From: an uncultured Marinobacter sp.
Lineage (GTDB): Bacteria; Pseudomonadota; Gammaproteobacteria; Pseudomonadales; Oleiphilaceae
Assembly: GCF_947488835.1 (NCBI RefSeq)
Contig: NZ_CANLBK010000004.1
Location: 186,001 to 250,000 of the forward strand
DNA length: 64,000 nucleotides
Direction of reading: 5' to 3'
Shown: positions 34,065 to 42,003 of the stretch, one piece after another
How the letters are laid out: each line of letters begins with the position of its first letter
How positions within the stretch are numbered: the first letter of the stretch is position 1
Made by a program: the position numbers and the translations under genes
The notes under the pieces: generated by a model
Databases searched by the model: none
Seen by the model: the letters and a program-made list of their open reading frames with translations, nothing else
Told to the model about the DNA's origin: nothing

Positions 34065-34892
34065 ATGAGTATTAGTATGAGTCCAGCAGAAACCACAATT
34101 GAAGAAGGCAAAACCGTCGGCATTCCCTTCTCCGACGACCCAAAATTTCATCTGCGGAATGTGGGAGTGTTCTATGGCGAATCTCCAGCCATCAAAAACA
34201 TCAGCCTGGATATCGCCCGCAACGAAGTTATTGCGTTTATCGGGCCTTCCGGCTGCGGCAAGTCCACCTTTTTGCGCTGCCTGAACCGAATGAACGACAG
34301 CATCGAGAGCTGCCGGATCAAAGGCTCTTTGCTCTTGGATGGCCAGGACATCTACGACCCCAAACGGGATGTGGTGGAGCTGCGTGCCCGGGTGGGTATG
34401 GTATTCCAGAAGCCCAATCCCTTCCCCAAGTCTATCTACGATAACGTCGCCTACGGCCCCCGCATTCATGGCCTGGCCAATCGCAAGTCTGACTTGGACG
34501 ACATAGTGGAAAACAGTCTGCGTAAGGCCGGCTTGTGGAATGAGGTTAAAGACCGCCTTGATGCCATGGCAACCGGCATGTCCGGCGGACAGCAGCAGCG
34601 GTTGTGCATCGCCAGAGCCATAGCGGTCAGCCCGGAAGTGGTGCTAATGGATGAGCCCTGTTCGGCACTAGACCCGATAGCCACTGCCAGAATTGAGGAG
34701 CTGATTGCCGAGTTGTCCGAAAGCTACACCATAGTGATCGTGACCCACTCCATGCAGCAGGCTGCGCGGGTTTCCAATCGCACCGCCTACTTCCACCTGG
34801 GCCATCTTGTGGAAGTAAACGACACCAGCAAGGTCTTCACCATGCCGGAACATGAGTTGACGGAATCCTACATCACTGGCCGGTTTGGCTGA
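34065..34892 (+). CDS. pstB: Phosphate ABC transporter ATPase PstB
   Basis: A 275-residue ABC ATPase that powers phosphate import. Walker [10 protein letters not shown] (about 63-71), the Q-loop in [11 protein letters not shown], the ABC signature MSGGQQQR, Walker [14 protein letters not shown], and the H-loop in IVTHSMQQA are all intact. The chosen ATG (34065) opens MSISMSPAE; an ATG four codons on is also possible. It lies 13 bases after pstA. Confidence 0.96.
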   Translation: MSISMSPAETTIEEGKTVGIPFSDDPKFHLRNVGVFYGESPAIKNISLDIARNEVIAFIGPSGCGKSTFLRCLNRMNDSIESCRIKGSLLLDGQDIYDPKRDVVELRARVGMVFQKPNPFPKSIYDNVAYGPRIHGLANRKSDLDDIVENSLRKAGLWNEVKDRLDAMATGMSGGQQQRLCIARAIAVSPEVVLMDEPCSALDPIATARIEELIAELSESYTIVIVTHSMQQAARVSNRTAYFHLGHLVEVNDTSKVFTMPEHELTESYITGRFG

Positions 34893-34923
34893 TCCAGAGT
34901 TTAAAGAACAGGGGAGAGTCACA

Positions 34924-35646
34924 ATGCCTACGAAAAAAGATGACGTATACGGAGACCATATCTCCAATCGATTCAATGATGAGTTGCTGGCCCTGCAAAC
35001 CCGATTCCTGAAAATGGGTGGCCTGGTGGAGACTCAAATCGACAGCGCTGTTAAGGCACTCATTGATGGCGACGGCCACACTGCGGATGAGATACGGGCT
35101 AAAGACAAGTTGGTCGATCGCATGGAGATGGATATCGACGAAGAGGCGATGCTGATCATTGCCCGTCGTCAACCGACAGCCCGCGATCTAAGGCTGGTGA
35201 TTTCGGTGATCAGAATGGTTGCAGATCTGGAGCGGGTGGGCGACGAAGCCAAGAAAATTGCCAAGTTTGCCATCAAGCTCCTGGATGAAGGTCAGTCGCC
35301 ACAGGGCTATGTGGAGGTGCGCCACATTAGTGCCCATGTAATTACCATGCTTCACGATTCACTGGATGCGTTTGCGCGCCTGGATTCCGAGCAGGCACTG
35401 CGAGTAATGAAGGAAGACAAACGGGTGGATGAGGAATATCAGGCTGCGGCCCGCACCCTGCTGACCTTTATGATGGAAGACCCCCGTAACATCTCACGGT
35501 GCATGTCAGTGATGTGGGTGCTTCGGTCGCTGGAGCGGGTGGGGGATCACGCCTGCAACATTGCCGAGAACGTGATTTTCATGGTCAAAGGCGAAGACGT
35601 GCGCCATACACCCATGGAAGAGGCGGAGCGGGTAGTGGGGCGTTAA
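34924..35646 (+). CDS. phoU: Phosphate signalling protein PhoU
   Basis: A 240-residue all-helical protein with two tandem three-helix PhoU repeats (RQPTARDLRLVISVIRMVAD in the first, MVVLRSLERVGDHACNIAE-like in the second) that carry the metal-binding E/DxxxD patterns. It links Pst to the PhoR kinase, keeping the Pho regulon off when phosphate is plentiful. GGGGAGAG precedes the ATG. It is last in pstSCAB-phoU and ends inside a hairpin terminator. Confidence 0.95.
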   Translation: MPTKKDDVYGDHISNRFNDELLALQTRFLKMGGLVETQIDSAVKALIDGDGHTADEIRAKDKLVDRMEMDIDEEAMLIIARRQPTARDLRLVISVIRMVADLERVGDEAKKIAKFAIKLLDEGQSPQGYVEVRHISAHVITMLHDSLDAFARLDSEQALRVMKEDKRVDEEYQAAARTLLTFMMEDPRNISRCMSVMWVLRSLERVGDHACNIAENVIFMVKGEDVRHTPMEEAERVVGR

Positions 35647-35656
35647 GCCCCACTTT
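35634..35656 (+). terminator. Terminator of the pst-phoU operon
   Basis: AGTGGGGC (35634-35641) pairs with GCCCCACT (35647-35654) over the loop GTTAA, then TT. The hairpin includes the phoU stop codon. It may also slow reverse-strand transcription from the convergent HIT gene. Confidence 0.65.
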
Positions 35657-35673
35657 AGCCAAGTCTGGACTGC

Positions 35674-36039
35674 TCAGGCCTGCTTCATTTTATCGGTATA
35701 AGGTGGCCAGCCCAAAGGTTTTCCTGCCAGCAAGTGCAGGTGAATATGGAATACCGTCTGGCCGGAGTTTTCGCCGCAGTTCATCACGGTGCGATAACCG
35801 TCTTCGGCAAAACCCATCTCCTTTGCGAGCTTGGCGGCTACCCAGTACAGGTGGCCAACCAGCTCGCGATCCATTTCTTCAATGTCGTTAATGGTCGCGA
35901 TCAGCTTTTTCGGGATAATCAGCAGGTGCACTGGCGCCTGCGGGTTGATATCCCGAAATGCCAGGCTGATGTCGTCTTCATAAACGATATCCGCCGGGAT
36001 TTCGCGGTTGATGATCTTGGTAAAAAGGGTTTCGGACAT
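35674..36039 (-). CDS. HIT family protein (HinT-like)
   Basis: A 121-residue histidine-triad nucleotide hydrolase. The catalytic triad motif is [10 protein letters not shown] (HxHxH, about 99-105), and the N-terminal [20 protein letters not shown] is that of HinT/YcfF. These homodimers hydrolyse adenosine phosphoramidates and related adenylates. AGGAAATCAGG precedes the ATG. Confidence 0.92.
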   Translation of the reverse strand: MSETLFTKIINREIPADIVYEDDISLAFRDINPQAPVHLLIIPKKLIATINDIEEMDRELVGHLYWVAAKLAKEMGFAEDGYRTVMNCGENSGQTVFHIHLHLLAGKPLGWPPYTDKMKQA

Positions 36040-36081
36040 CCTGATTTCCTTTTATTTGTTGTGACTTGATTGTTCAGACAC

Positions 36082-37377
36082 TTAAAGCTGGTTCAGGCCC
36101 GGTAGCCGGGCAGTTAACTGCCGGATAACCGCCGGCAGCTCTTCGTCGATTCCCATGGCGTAACGTGCCACCCGGTTACGGGCAAAGGGCAGAGCGCGAG
36201 CGGCGCCTAACCCCAGATTGCGGAGCAGATGAACGGGCGGAATCTGATTGCTGAACAGGTGATAGAAGGCATCCATGGCATACATCATGCGCCGGTTTGC
36301 CGGGCGCCGTTGCTGTTCATAGCTTGCCAATACCGAGGCGTCGGCCAGATCTCTGCCAGCTCTACGTGCTTCTTTCAGGATACTTTGCAAGCACTGGGCA
36401 TCCTGAAAACCAAGATTCACTCCCTGTCCCGCCAAAGGGTTGATGGTATGGGCGGCGTCTCCCACCAGCACAATACGCCCTGCGGAATACTGCTTGGCAT
36501 GCTGGCGGGCGATGGGAAAGCTGGCGCGATCTTCAATATGGTTAAGCTGCGGGAGCTCTGCCGGAAAAGCCTGCTGTATTTCCGCCATCAGCGCTTCATT
36601 GCTCAGGCTTTTCAGCCGGACGATTTCCTCAGGGGAGTCGTACCATACCAGCGACGCGCGGCTTTCACCCGGGTTGTCAGTGCCGGCGGCGTAAAGCGGC
36701 AGGAAGGCTCTGGGTCCTGACGGATAGAACCCTTGCCAGGTAATGTCTTGCACCGGGCCCTGATAACGCACGGAAATGATCATGGCCTGCTGGCCGTATT
36801 GATTCCGTGTAACACCTATGCCGGCCATGTCCCGCACCCGCGATTGTGCACCATCTGCACCAATAACCAGTGTGGCGCTGAGCTGCGCTCCGTTCTCAAG
36901 CGCAACGATGGCCTGCTCGCCTGTTTGGGTAATGCCAGTAACGCCATTGCCGGCGAGTATGGTGACAGAGGATTCAGCTTCCGCAGCCTGCCAAAGGCCC
37001 TGCTGGGTGACTGAATTTTCCACAATATGACCAAGGTGAGACGTGTTCAACCCGGTCGCATCAAATTCCACCTGATTGGATGTTCGCGGGAGAAGGTTGC
37101 TCAACGGGTGCCTGGTTTCATCCCACACAGCGAGTCGACGATAGGGTGTGGCGCGCATGGCAAGGATATGATTCCAGGCGCCCAGGCTTTGCAGATAGCG
37201 CTCGCTGCCTGCGCTGAGAGCTGACACGCGGATATCGGGGGCCGAATCAGGGTCGAAACCGGGGGCAGGGGCGCGATCAACCATCGCGACGCTAAAGCCC
37301 TCTCGCCCGAGGCCAGTGGCTAGTGCGGCGCCGACCATGCCGGCACCGACAATCACAATATCAAAAGCTTGAGTCAT
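36082..37377 (-). CDS. UbiF/UbiH/COQ6-family FAD monooxygenase
   Basis: A 431-residue flavin hydroxylase of ubiquinone biosynthesis. FAD motifs: DIVIVGAGMVGAALATGL (6-23), the DG motif GADGAQSRVRDMAG, and GRIVLVGDAAHTINPLAGQG, a signature of the UbiH/UbiF/COQ6 group. It hydroxylates a ring position of the polyprenyl phenol precursor at the inner membrane. Which ring carbon (UbiF, UbiH or UbiI role) cannot be decided without a tree. The start at 37377 has AGGAACC upstream. Confidence 0.85.
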   Translation of the reverse strand: MTQAFDIVIVGAGMVGAALATGLGREGFSVAMVDRAPAPGFDPDSAPDIRVSALSAGSERYLQSLGAWNHILAMRATPYRRLAVWDETRHPLSNLLPRTSNQVEFDATGLNTSHLGHIVENSVTQQGLWQAAEAESSVTILAGNGVTGITQTGEQAIVALENGAQLSATLVIGADGAQSRVRDMAGIGVTRNQYGQQAMIISVRYQGPVQDITWQGFYPSGPRAFLPLYAAGTDNPGESRASLVWYDSPEEIVRLKSLSNEALMAEIQQAFPAELPQLNHIEDRASFPIARQHAKQYSAGRIVLVGDAAHTINPLAGQGVNLGFQDAQCLQSILKEARRAGRDLADASVLASYEQQRRPANRRMMYAMDAFYHLFSNQIPPVHLLRNLGLGAARALPFARNRVARYAMGIDEELPAVIRQLTARLPGLNQL

Positions 37378-37462
37378 ATCGGGTTCCTGTCTGATGCCCA
37401 CAGTTTACGCGATGGCAAAGAACAGACAAGCGACCGGGATCAAGCCGGTTACGAAAGCTCCC

Positions 37463-38017
37463 TCAACCTATCATGCCCGAGACCAAGTGCTCGGAGGGTT
37501 CTCCTGGCTGGCGCCGGCTCTTTTTAAGCCAGGCAGGCTTCTGGGCACCGGGCTTGATAAAGCCCCGGTTGAGCACGATGGGCTGTACCAGATTCAGGAA
37601 GTCCCGGGTTTTCATGTGCAGGGTTTCGGTATGGCTGCCTGCGGCAAAGGCGAGCTCCGGCTGTTCTGTCAGCGGCTCAGCACAATACACCGTCATCCCG
37701 AACAAGCTGCCGAAGGGCGGCATTGCACCCACTTCGCAATCGGGGAACCGATCCTGAAACGCCTGCTCGTCGGCAAGGTCCACAAAGTCCGTATCCAGAA
37801 TGCGGGAAAGGCTCTCCCAGCGAACACGCCAGGTTGCAGGCATGACCAGCATGGCCATTTTTCCATCGAGTTCGATAATGACAGTTTTGACAACCTTGTC
37901 ACCCGCAATCTTCACGTGGTGAGCCAGTTGCTGAGCGGTAAACGCGGGGGGGTGGGTGAGGCACATGTATTCAACATTTGCCCCATCCAGAAATTCTTTT
38001 AACTGCTGAATCGGCAT
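37463..38017 (-). CDS. YbaK/ProX-type aminoacyl-tRNA deacylase domain protein
   Basis: A 184-residue protein with a YbaK-like editing fold. The segments MAMLVMPATWRVRWESL, GAMPPFGSLFGMTVYC and FAAGSHTETLHMKTRDFLNL are characteristic of the GXXXP-like loop and the Lys/His pocket of this group. Family members hydrolyse mischarged tRNA (Cys-tRNA-Pro, Ala-tRNA-Pro and others). An extra tail of about 30 basic residues after position 155 has no clear counterpart. AGGAGG lies upstream of the start. Substrate unknown. Confidence 0.75.
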   Translation of the reverse strand: MPIQQLKEFLDGANVEYMCLTHPPAFTAQQLAHHVKIAGDKVVKTVIIELDGKMAMLVMPATWRVRWESLSRILDTDFVDLADEQAFQDRFPDCEVGAMPPFGSLFGMTVYCAEPLTEQPELAFAAGSHTETLHMKTRDFLNLVQPIVLNRGFIKPGAQKPAWLKKSRRQPGEPSEHLVSGMIG

Positions 38018-38087
38018 AGTGACAGCCTCCTACCAGCATGGACAGCAACCCGGAATGGCTTGATATGAGCTCCACTCCGACGACGTT

Positions 38088-38111
38088 TGACGGGGCCATC
38101 AGGCCCCGTCA
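38088..38111. terminator. Hairpin after the mscS-like gene
   Basis: TGACGGGGCC (38088-38097) and GGCCCCGTCA (38102-38111) form a perfect 10-bp stem with a four-base loop ATCA, about 75 bases past the mscS-like stop in its direction of transcription. There is no clear U-run. Confidence 0.6.
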
Positions 38112-38184
38112 TTAATCGTCAGCTTAGCTGAGGTTGTGCCGAATGCGAGTAACGGGTTGTATCTATGCGATACGGATTGCTACT

Positions 38185-39018
38185 TCACTCGCTTTTGTAC
38201 AAATGCACGTCGCGCTGGGGGAAGGGGATGGAGATACCTTCGGCATCAAACGCTTTCTTCACAGCCTCCTGCATGGCCCAGTTGAATGGCCACAGGTCGC
38301 CGGCCTTGGTCCAGGCGCGTACGGTCAGATTGACCGAGCTATCGCCCAGGCTACCAACAACCACGAGCGGCTCCGGATCTTTCAAAGCGCGCTCGTCCTC
38401 GGAGATAAGGCGCAGAATAATGTCTCTTGCCTTGTCGATGTCATCGCTGTAGCCGATGCCAAAGGACATATCGCAGCGGCGTGTTTCGTAAACGCTCATG
38501 TTGGTCAGACTGGAGTTGGACAGTTCGCCGTTAGGGATCACTATGCGGCGATTATCGAAGGTGTCGACAATCGTGTAGAGAATGGTGATTTCGCGCACAG
38601 AGCCTAGAAAGCCTTGCGCTTCGATCGCGTCACCTACTTTGAACGGCTTGAAAAGCAGGATTAGCACACCACCTGCAAAGTTCCCCAAGCTGCCTTGCAG
38701 TGCGAAGCCAACAGCCAGGCCGGCGGCACCAATGATGGCAACGAACGAGGTGGTCGCAATGCCGACCATGGAGGCGACAGAGACGAGCAGGAGGATCTTC
38801 AGAATGGCGCCGATAAGACCGCACAGGAACTTGTTCAGGGTAGGGTCTTTTTTGCCAAGCTTCGCGTCCAGTACGCTTACAAAGCGATTGATCAGCCACA
38901 TGCCGACAATCAGTGTGATAATCGCCAGCAGGACCTTTGGGGCGTAGGTCATAACCAATGCGATGGCCTGATCCATGTATTCTGCGGCGCGTCCGTCCGC
39001 GCTAAATAGCTCTTCCAT
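38185..39018 (-). CDS. Small-conductance mechanosensitive channel (MscS family)
   Basis: A 277-residue inner membrane channel, near the size of E. coli MscS (286). Three hydrophobic helices are followed by the pore-lining glycine/alanine helix GAAGLAVGFALQGSLGNFAGG (middle of it is AVGFALQGSLGN) and the beta domain motif PFKVGDAIEAQGFLGSV, then ..TIVDTFDNRRIVIPNGEL, typical of MscS. It opens under membrane tension to release solutes during hypo-osmotic shock. AAGGAACC precedes the ATG. Confidence 0.94.
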   Translation of the reverse strand: MEELFSADGRAAEYMDQAIALVMTYAPKVLLAIITLIVGMWLINRFVSVLDAKLGKKDPTLNKFLCGLIGAILKILLLVSVASMVGIATTSFVAIIGAAGLAVGFALQGSLGNFAGGVLILLFKPFKVGDAIEAQGFLGSVREITILYTIVDTFDNRRIVIPNGELSNSSLTNMSVYETRRCDMSFGIGYSDDIDKARDIILRLISEDERALKDPEPLVVVGSLGDSSVNLTVRAWTKAGDLWPFNWAMQEAVKKAFDAEGISIPFPQRDVHLYKSE

Positions 39019-39158
39019 TGTGGTTCCTTATTCGTTCTTGATGATGAGTGGGTACAGCTTTTTGTAGTAAAAATCCGGCGTAGCCCGATAGGTTAAACCA
39101 CTTATATAGCAGACAAATCCGCAGAGGTACATGCGGGTTGCAGGGCGCGCCCATGTGT

Positions 39159-40262
39159 CTAGGCCGGGTTCGCTTTTTCCGCCCACTCAAGCAAGGCGCC
39201 GGAATCTCCACGAGCCAGGATTTTTCCCTGCTTCTGGCGGAGCTGATAATCGTACATAGGATCATAGTAATCCTGCAGCAGCGGCTGAATCCAGGCATCA
39301 TGGCCTTCCAGGTCACCATTGCTTTCCTGTTGTGTCAGCGCGTGCTCCATAAGGTTTTTCAGCTGGCGGTGACGTTCGCCTCCCAGCCGTTTACTGATAC
39401 GTTCAAGAGCGCCCAGAAGGTAGTCACGAAAATTCAGCCAGCCGGCCTCCTCGCCATCACGGCTCATGTAGTCAGCAGCCATATTTTCCACATAATCTTC
39501 CCTGATAATGCGAGTGCGGTCTTCCAACGATTCCTCAAGAATCAGCAGGGGTGTGCGGGCCATTCGCTCTTTCAGCGCATCGGGCAGTGCGCAGCGACCA
39601 ACCAGGCGACTTTCATCTTCGAGATAGATCGGGCCACCCTTCAAGTGGTGCGCTTTCAGCATGGCAACGGCCAGGCGATTTTCAAAGTCTATTTGGGATG
39701 GCTGCGGCGTTACTTGTCGCCCGAAGCTGGAACCCCTGTGATTTGCCAGGCCTTCCAGATCTACCGGGTTGGGGAGTTGATGCAGCACGCGGGTTTTGCC
39801 GGTCCCTGTGCGCCCACTGATGATACGGAAATCCGCGGAATTGATGAGTTCGTCGAGGCTGTCGATGAGGAACCGACGTAGGGCTTTATAGCCGCCTTTC
39901 ACGAGTGGGTAATCAATGCCGGCATCCCTGATCCACTGCTGGGTCAGCCTGGAGCGCAAGCCGCCACGGAAGCAGAACAGATAACCTTCCGGATGGTTCG
40001 CTATAAATCGCTTCCAGGTTTCGATGCGCTGAGCTTGAACATCCCCGGAAACCAGTTGGTGGCCGAGCCGAATGGCTTCATCCTGTCCCTTTTCCTTATA
40101 GCAGATGCCTACCCGGTGCCGCTCTTCATCATTCATCAGCGGTGCGTTTACAGCGCCAGGGAAGCTGCCCCTGGCAAACTCTACCGGTGCCCGGACATCC
40201 ATCAGAGGAGTGTTGTTCAGGAACAGCGACAGGTAGTTTTCGGTATCGGGTCTGCTTGGCAT
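39159..40262 (-). CDS. selU: tRNA 2-selenouridine synthase SelU (MnmH)
   Basis: A 367-residue enzyme that replaces sulfur by selenium in the wobble 2-thiouridine of tRNAs, through a geranylated intermediate. The N-terminal rhodanese domain has its Cys at 97 in YLFCFRGGLRSR, the same number as in E. coli, and the P-loop of the C-terminal domain is GRTGTGKT (150-157). The ATG at 40262 was preferred over a TTG four codons upstream. A selD/selA neighbour is not in the window. Confidence 0.93.
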   Translation of the reverse strand: MPSRPDTENYLSLFLNNTPLMDVRAPVEFARGSFPGAVNAPLMNDEERHRVGICYKEKGQDEAIRLGHQLVSGDVQAQRIETWKRFIANHPEGYLFCFRGGLRSRLTQQWIRDAGIDYPLVKGGYKALRRFLIDSLDELINSADFRIISGRTGTGKTRVLHQLPNPVDLEGLANHRGSSFGRQVTPQPSQIDFENRLAVAMLKAHHLKGGPIYLEDESRLVGRCALPDALKERMARTPLLILEESLEDRTRIIREDYVENMAADYMSRDGEEAGWLNFRDYLLGALERISKRLGGERHRQLKNLMEHALTQQESNGDLEGHDAWIQPLLQDYYDPMYDYQLRQKQGKILARGDSGALLEWAEKANPA

Positions 40263-40322
40263 TTCAGGGCTCAATTGCTTGCCAGAATGAGGCGGCAGTA
40301 TAGCGGATGTGTAGAAAATCCG

Positions 40323-40355
40323 TGAAAAAAAAGGGCAGCCCTGAGGCTGCCCTTT
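40323..40355 (-). terminator. Rho-independent terminator of the CsrB-like RNA
   Basis: AAAGGGCAGCC (40330-40340) and GGCTGCCCTTT (40345-40355) form an 11-bp stem over CTGA. On the reverse strand it is followed by a run of eight T. It is a textbook terminator. Confidence 0.9.
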
Positions 40356-40636
40356 ACCGGAACAGGTCGGCGCATCCTTGCGCTGAGTGCAACAACCGTG
40401 TTGCGAATCCTTTTGCCACTCCGTGGTGCCGGCGTCCGAGCCAGCAATCCGAATAGTTATCCCTTAAGCCAGATATCCCTGTGTCCCTGCTTCTCCCTGC
40501 ATTCCATGCCGGGGCGCATCCAGTGCGTCGTCCTTATCCTTGTCATCCTTGACGAAGCCACTATACCAATGGATGAGTATGGAAAAGTGTGAGCCGTGCA
40601 CGCTTGTGTTTGGAGTTCCCTCAAAAAGATTACGGA
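40323..40636 (-). ncRNA. CsrB/RsmB-type regulatory RNA (CsrA/RsmA sponge)
   Basis: Read on the reverse strand, about 310 bases contain 15 GGA motifs, between 40619 and 40375. At least five sit in the loop of short perfect hairpins: GTCA-AGGA-TGAC (40553-40542), CGCA-CTGGA-TGCG (40527-40515), GCAT-GGA-ATGC (40509-40499), CCAC-GGA-GTGG (40426-40416), and GCGC-AAGGAT-GCGC (40383-40370). This is the hallmark of RNAs that bind and sequester the translational regulator CsrA/RsmA. A TATAAT box lies at 40648-40643, a GacA/UvrY-like box further upstream, and the RNA ends in a strong terminator with eight U. No protein-coding frame of note lies in this region on either strand. The 5' end (about 40636) is inferred from the -10 box. 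The RNA may be called csrB, rsmB or rsmZ depending on relatives. Confidence 0.87.
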
Positions 40637-40642
40637 AGCGTA

Positions 40643-40648
40643 ATTATA
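40643..40648 (-). promoter_or_regulatory. -10 element of the CsrB-like RNA
   Basis: TATAAT on the reverse strand, ideal match to consensus. The matching -35 region is poor, as expected for a promoter that depends on an activator. Confidence 0.6.
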
Positions 40649-40722
40649 TCAGTATGTTAAGTAATTTTCGGTGATGGTTGTAGCGGGTGCGCACGATCGA
40701 TTGCTGCAAGATCGCACACGTT

Positions 40723-40740
40723 TGTGCGATATATCTCACA
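40723..40740 (-). promoter_or_regulatory. GacA/UvrY-type box upstream of the CsrB-like RNA
   Basis: On the reverse strand it reads TGTGAGATATATCGCACA, an 18-base dyad. The GacA consensus is TGTAAG-N6-CTTACA, and E. coli csrB has a very similar TGTGAG half-site. It lies about 90 bases upstream of the predicted RNA start and overlaps the last codon of the vanZ-like gene. Confidence 0.65.
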
Positions 40741-41140
40741 CGGATTTGGGCGAATTTCTCAAATCCCTTTTGTTGCTTGAGGGGAGTCCGGGCCAGGGTA
40801 GGAGGCCAATCAGTATTCCTGCGCCGTCAGCGGCCACGTCTGCCAGCGAGAAGTCCCGGTAGGGAAGAAGGGCTTGAACAGCTTCTATGCCCAGCCCAAA
40901 AGCCAGCAGCGCCGGTGCGAACCAGATGGCGCGGAGCTCCGGCCAGGCTAACCGCGTAACCAGCGTGAGCTCAACAAATGCGATCAAGTGGTTCACTTTG
41001 TCGCTGGGGGCTGAGGGGATCGGGTAACTGTTGCTTGTGGTTGCCAGAAAGCCAATAGCAATGACCGACAGCAGCAGGGCAAAGCGCCACAGCGGCCGGA
41101 AGTTCAGCAGGCTTGTCAGTTGATGTTTCAGTGTTCCCAT
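40736..41140 (-). CDS. VanZ-like membrane protein
   Basis: A 134-residue protein with four hydrophobic helices and a conserved DKVNHLIAFVELTLVTRL segment followed by ALLPYRDFSLADVAADGAG, which fits the VanZ-like family (AFxxL, and the DxxxNxxG-type region DVAADGAGILIG). In vancomycin-resistance clusters VanZ lowers teicoplanin sensitivity; in most bacteria the role is unknown. It precedes the regulatory RNA on the same strand; a GacA-type box overlaps its stop. Confidence 0.75.
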   Translation of the reverse strand: MGTLKHQLTSLLNFRPLWRFALLLSVIAIGFLATTSNSYPIPSAPSDKVNHLIAFVELTLVTRLAWPELRAIWFAPALLAFGLGIEAVQALLPYRDFSLADVAADGAGILIGLLPWPGLPSSNKRDLRNSPKSV

Positions 41141-41237
41141 TGGTGAAATCCGTCAGAGTTCTCTGGCTGTGTGAAGGTTTTCAACATGATATGCTTTGCG
41201 CCCCGTCACTGTCATTGAAGCGGAGGGCCATTCGGCG

Positions 41238-41987
41238 ATGCTCAGAGGTAATTTTTTTCGTGGACTGGGCTATCTGGGTGAGGGTTTTCACCTGATTCGC
41301 CAGCCTGGTTTGCGGCTATTTGTCGTCATTCCGCTTGTTATCAACATTTTTCTCTTCGGATTGTTGTTCTATTTTCTGGGCGAACTTTTCGGCGCTTTGA
41401 TTGCGACTGCCATGGGCTGGCTGCCTGACTGGGCCTGGCTGCAGGCGCTCGACTGGTTGTTCTGGATTTTGTACGGCGCTGTCATCCTGCTCATGCTGGC
41501 ATACGGCTTTGTGATAATCGCCAACCTGATTGGCTCGCCTTTCTACGGTTATCTGGCAGAACTCACGGAGAAGCACCTCACCGGCCAGGAAGTCAGCACT
41601 GATGATGGCTGGACGGCGATCATAAAAGACATCCCCCGGGCGCTCTGGCGGGAAGTGCAAAAAATTGTCTATTACCTGCCACGGGCTATTGGGCTGTTCA
41701 TCATTGGCTTGATCCCGGTGGTCAATCTGGTGGCGCTCGTGCTGTGGTTCCTGTTTAACAGCTGGATGATGGCGTTGCAGTATGTGGATTACCCCGCAGA
41801 CAACCACAAGGTGAGCTTCAAGGCCTTGCGCCAACTGCTTGCCGATACCCGTTTATCTGCTTTGGGTTTCGGGCTGCCCGTGGCTTTGGCCGCCATGGTG
41901 CCTGTTTTGAATCTTATTGTGGTTCCCGCCGCTGTTTGCGGGGCGACTGCCTATTGGGTGCGCGAAAACGGCGCAACACGTAATTAA
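41238..41987 (+). CDS. cysZ: Sulfate transporter CysZ
   Basis: A 249-residue inner membrane protein matching CysZ (E. coli 253): an opening GYLGEGFHLIRQPGLRLFVV, helix-rich middle, NLIGSPFYGYLAELTEKHL, and ending in NLIVVPAAVCGATAYWVRE. CysZ imports sulfate for cysteine synthesis. GGAGGG lies about 12 bases upstream of ATG 41238. RapA follows closely in the same direction. Confidence 0.9.
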   Translation: MLRGNFFRGLGYLGEGFHLIRQPGLRLFVVIPLVINIFLFGLLFYFLGELFGALIATAMGWLPDWAWLQALDWLFWILYGAVILLMLAYGFVIIANLIGSPFYGYLAELTEKHLTGQEVSTDDGWTAIIKDIPRALWREVQKIVYYLPRAIGLFIIGLIPVVNLVALVLWFLFNSWMMALQYVDYPADNHKVSFKALRQLLADTRLSALGFGLPVALAAMVPVLNLIVVPAAVCGATAYWVRENGATRN

Positions 41988-42003
41988 AGAGTTTGGAGGT
42001 TTT

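Noticed and set aside
40398..40592. Small forward open frame (64 codons) in the selU-vanZ gap
   Set aside because: It is antisense to the CsrB-like RNA, lacks a ribosome site, and its codons are fixed by the GGA-hairpin pattern.
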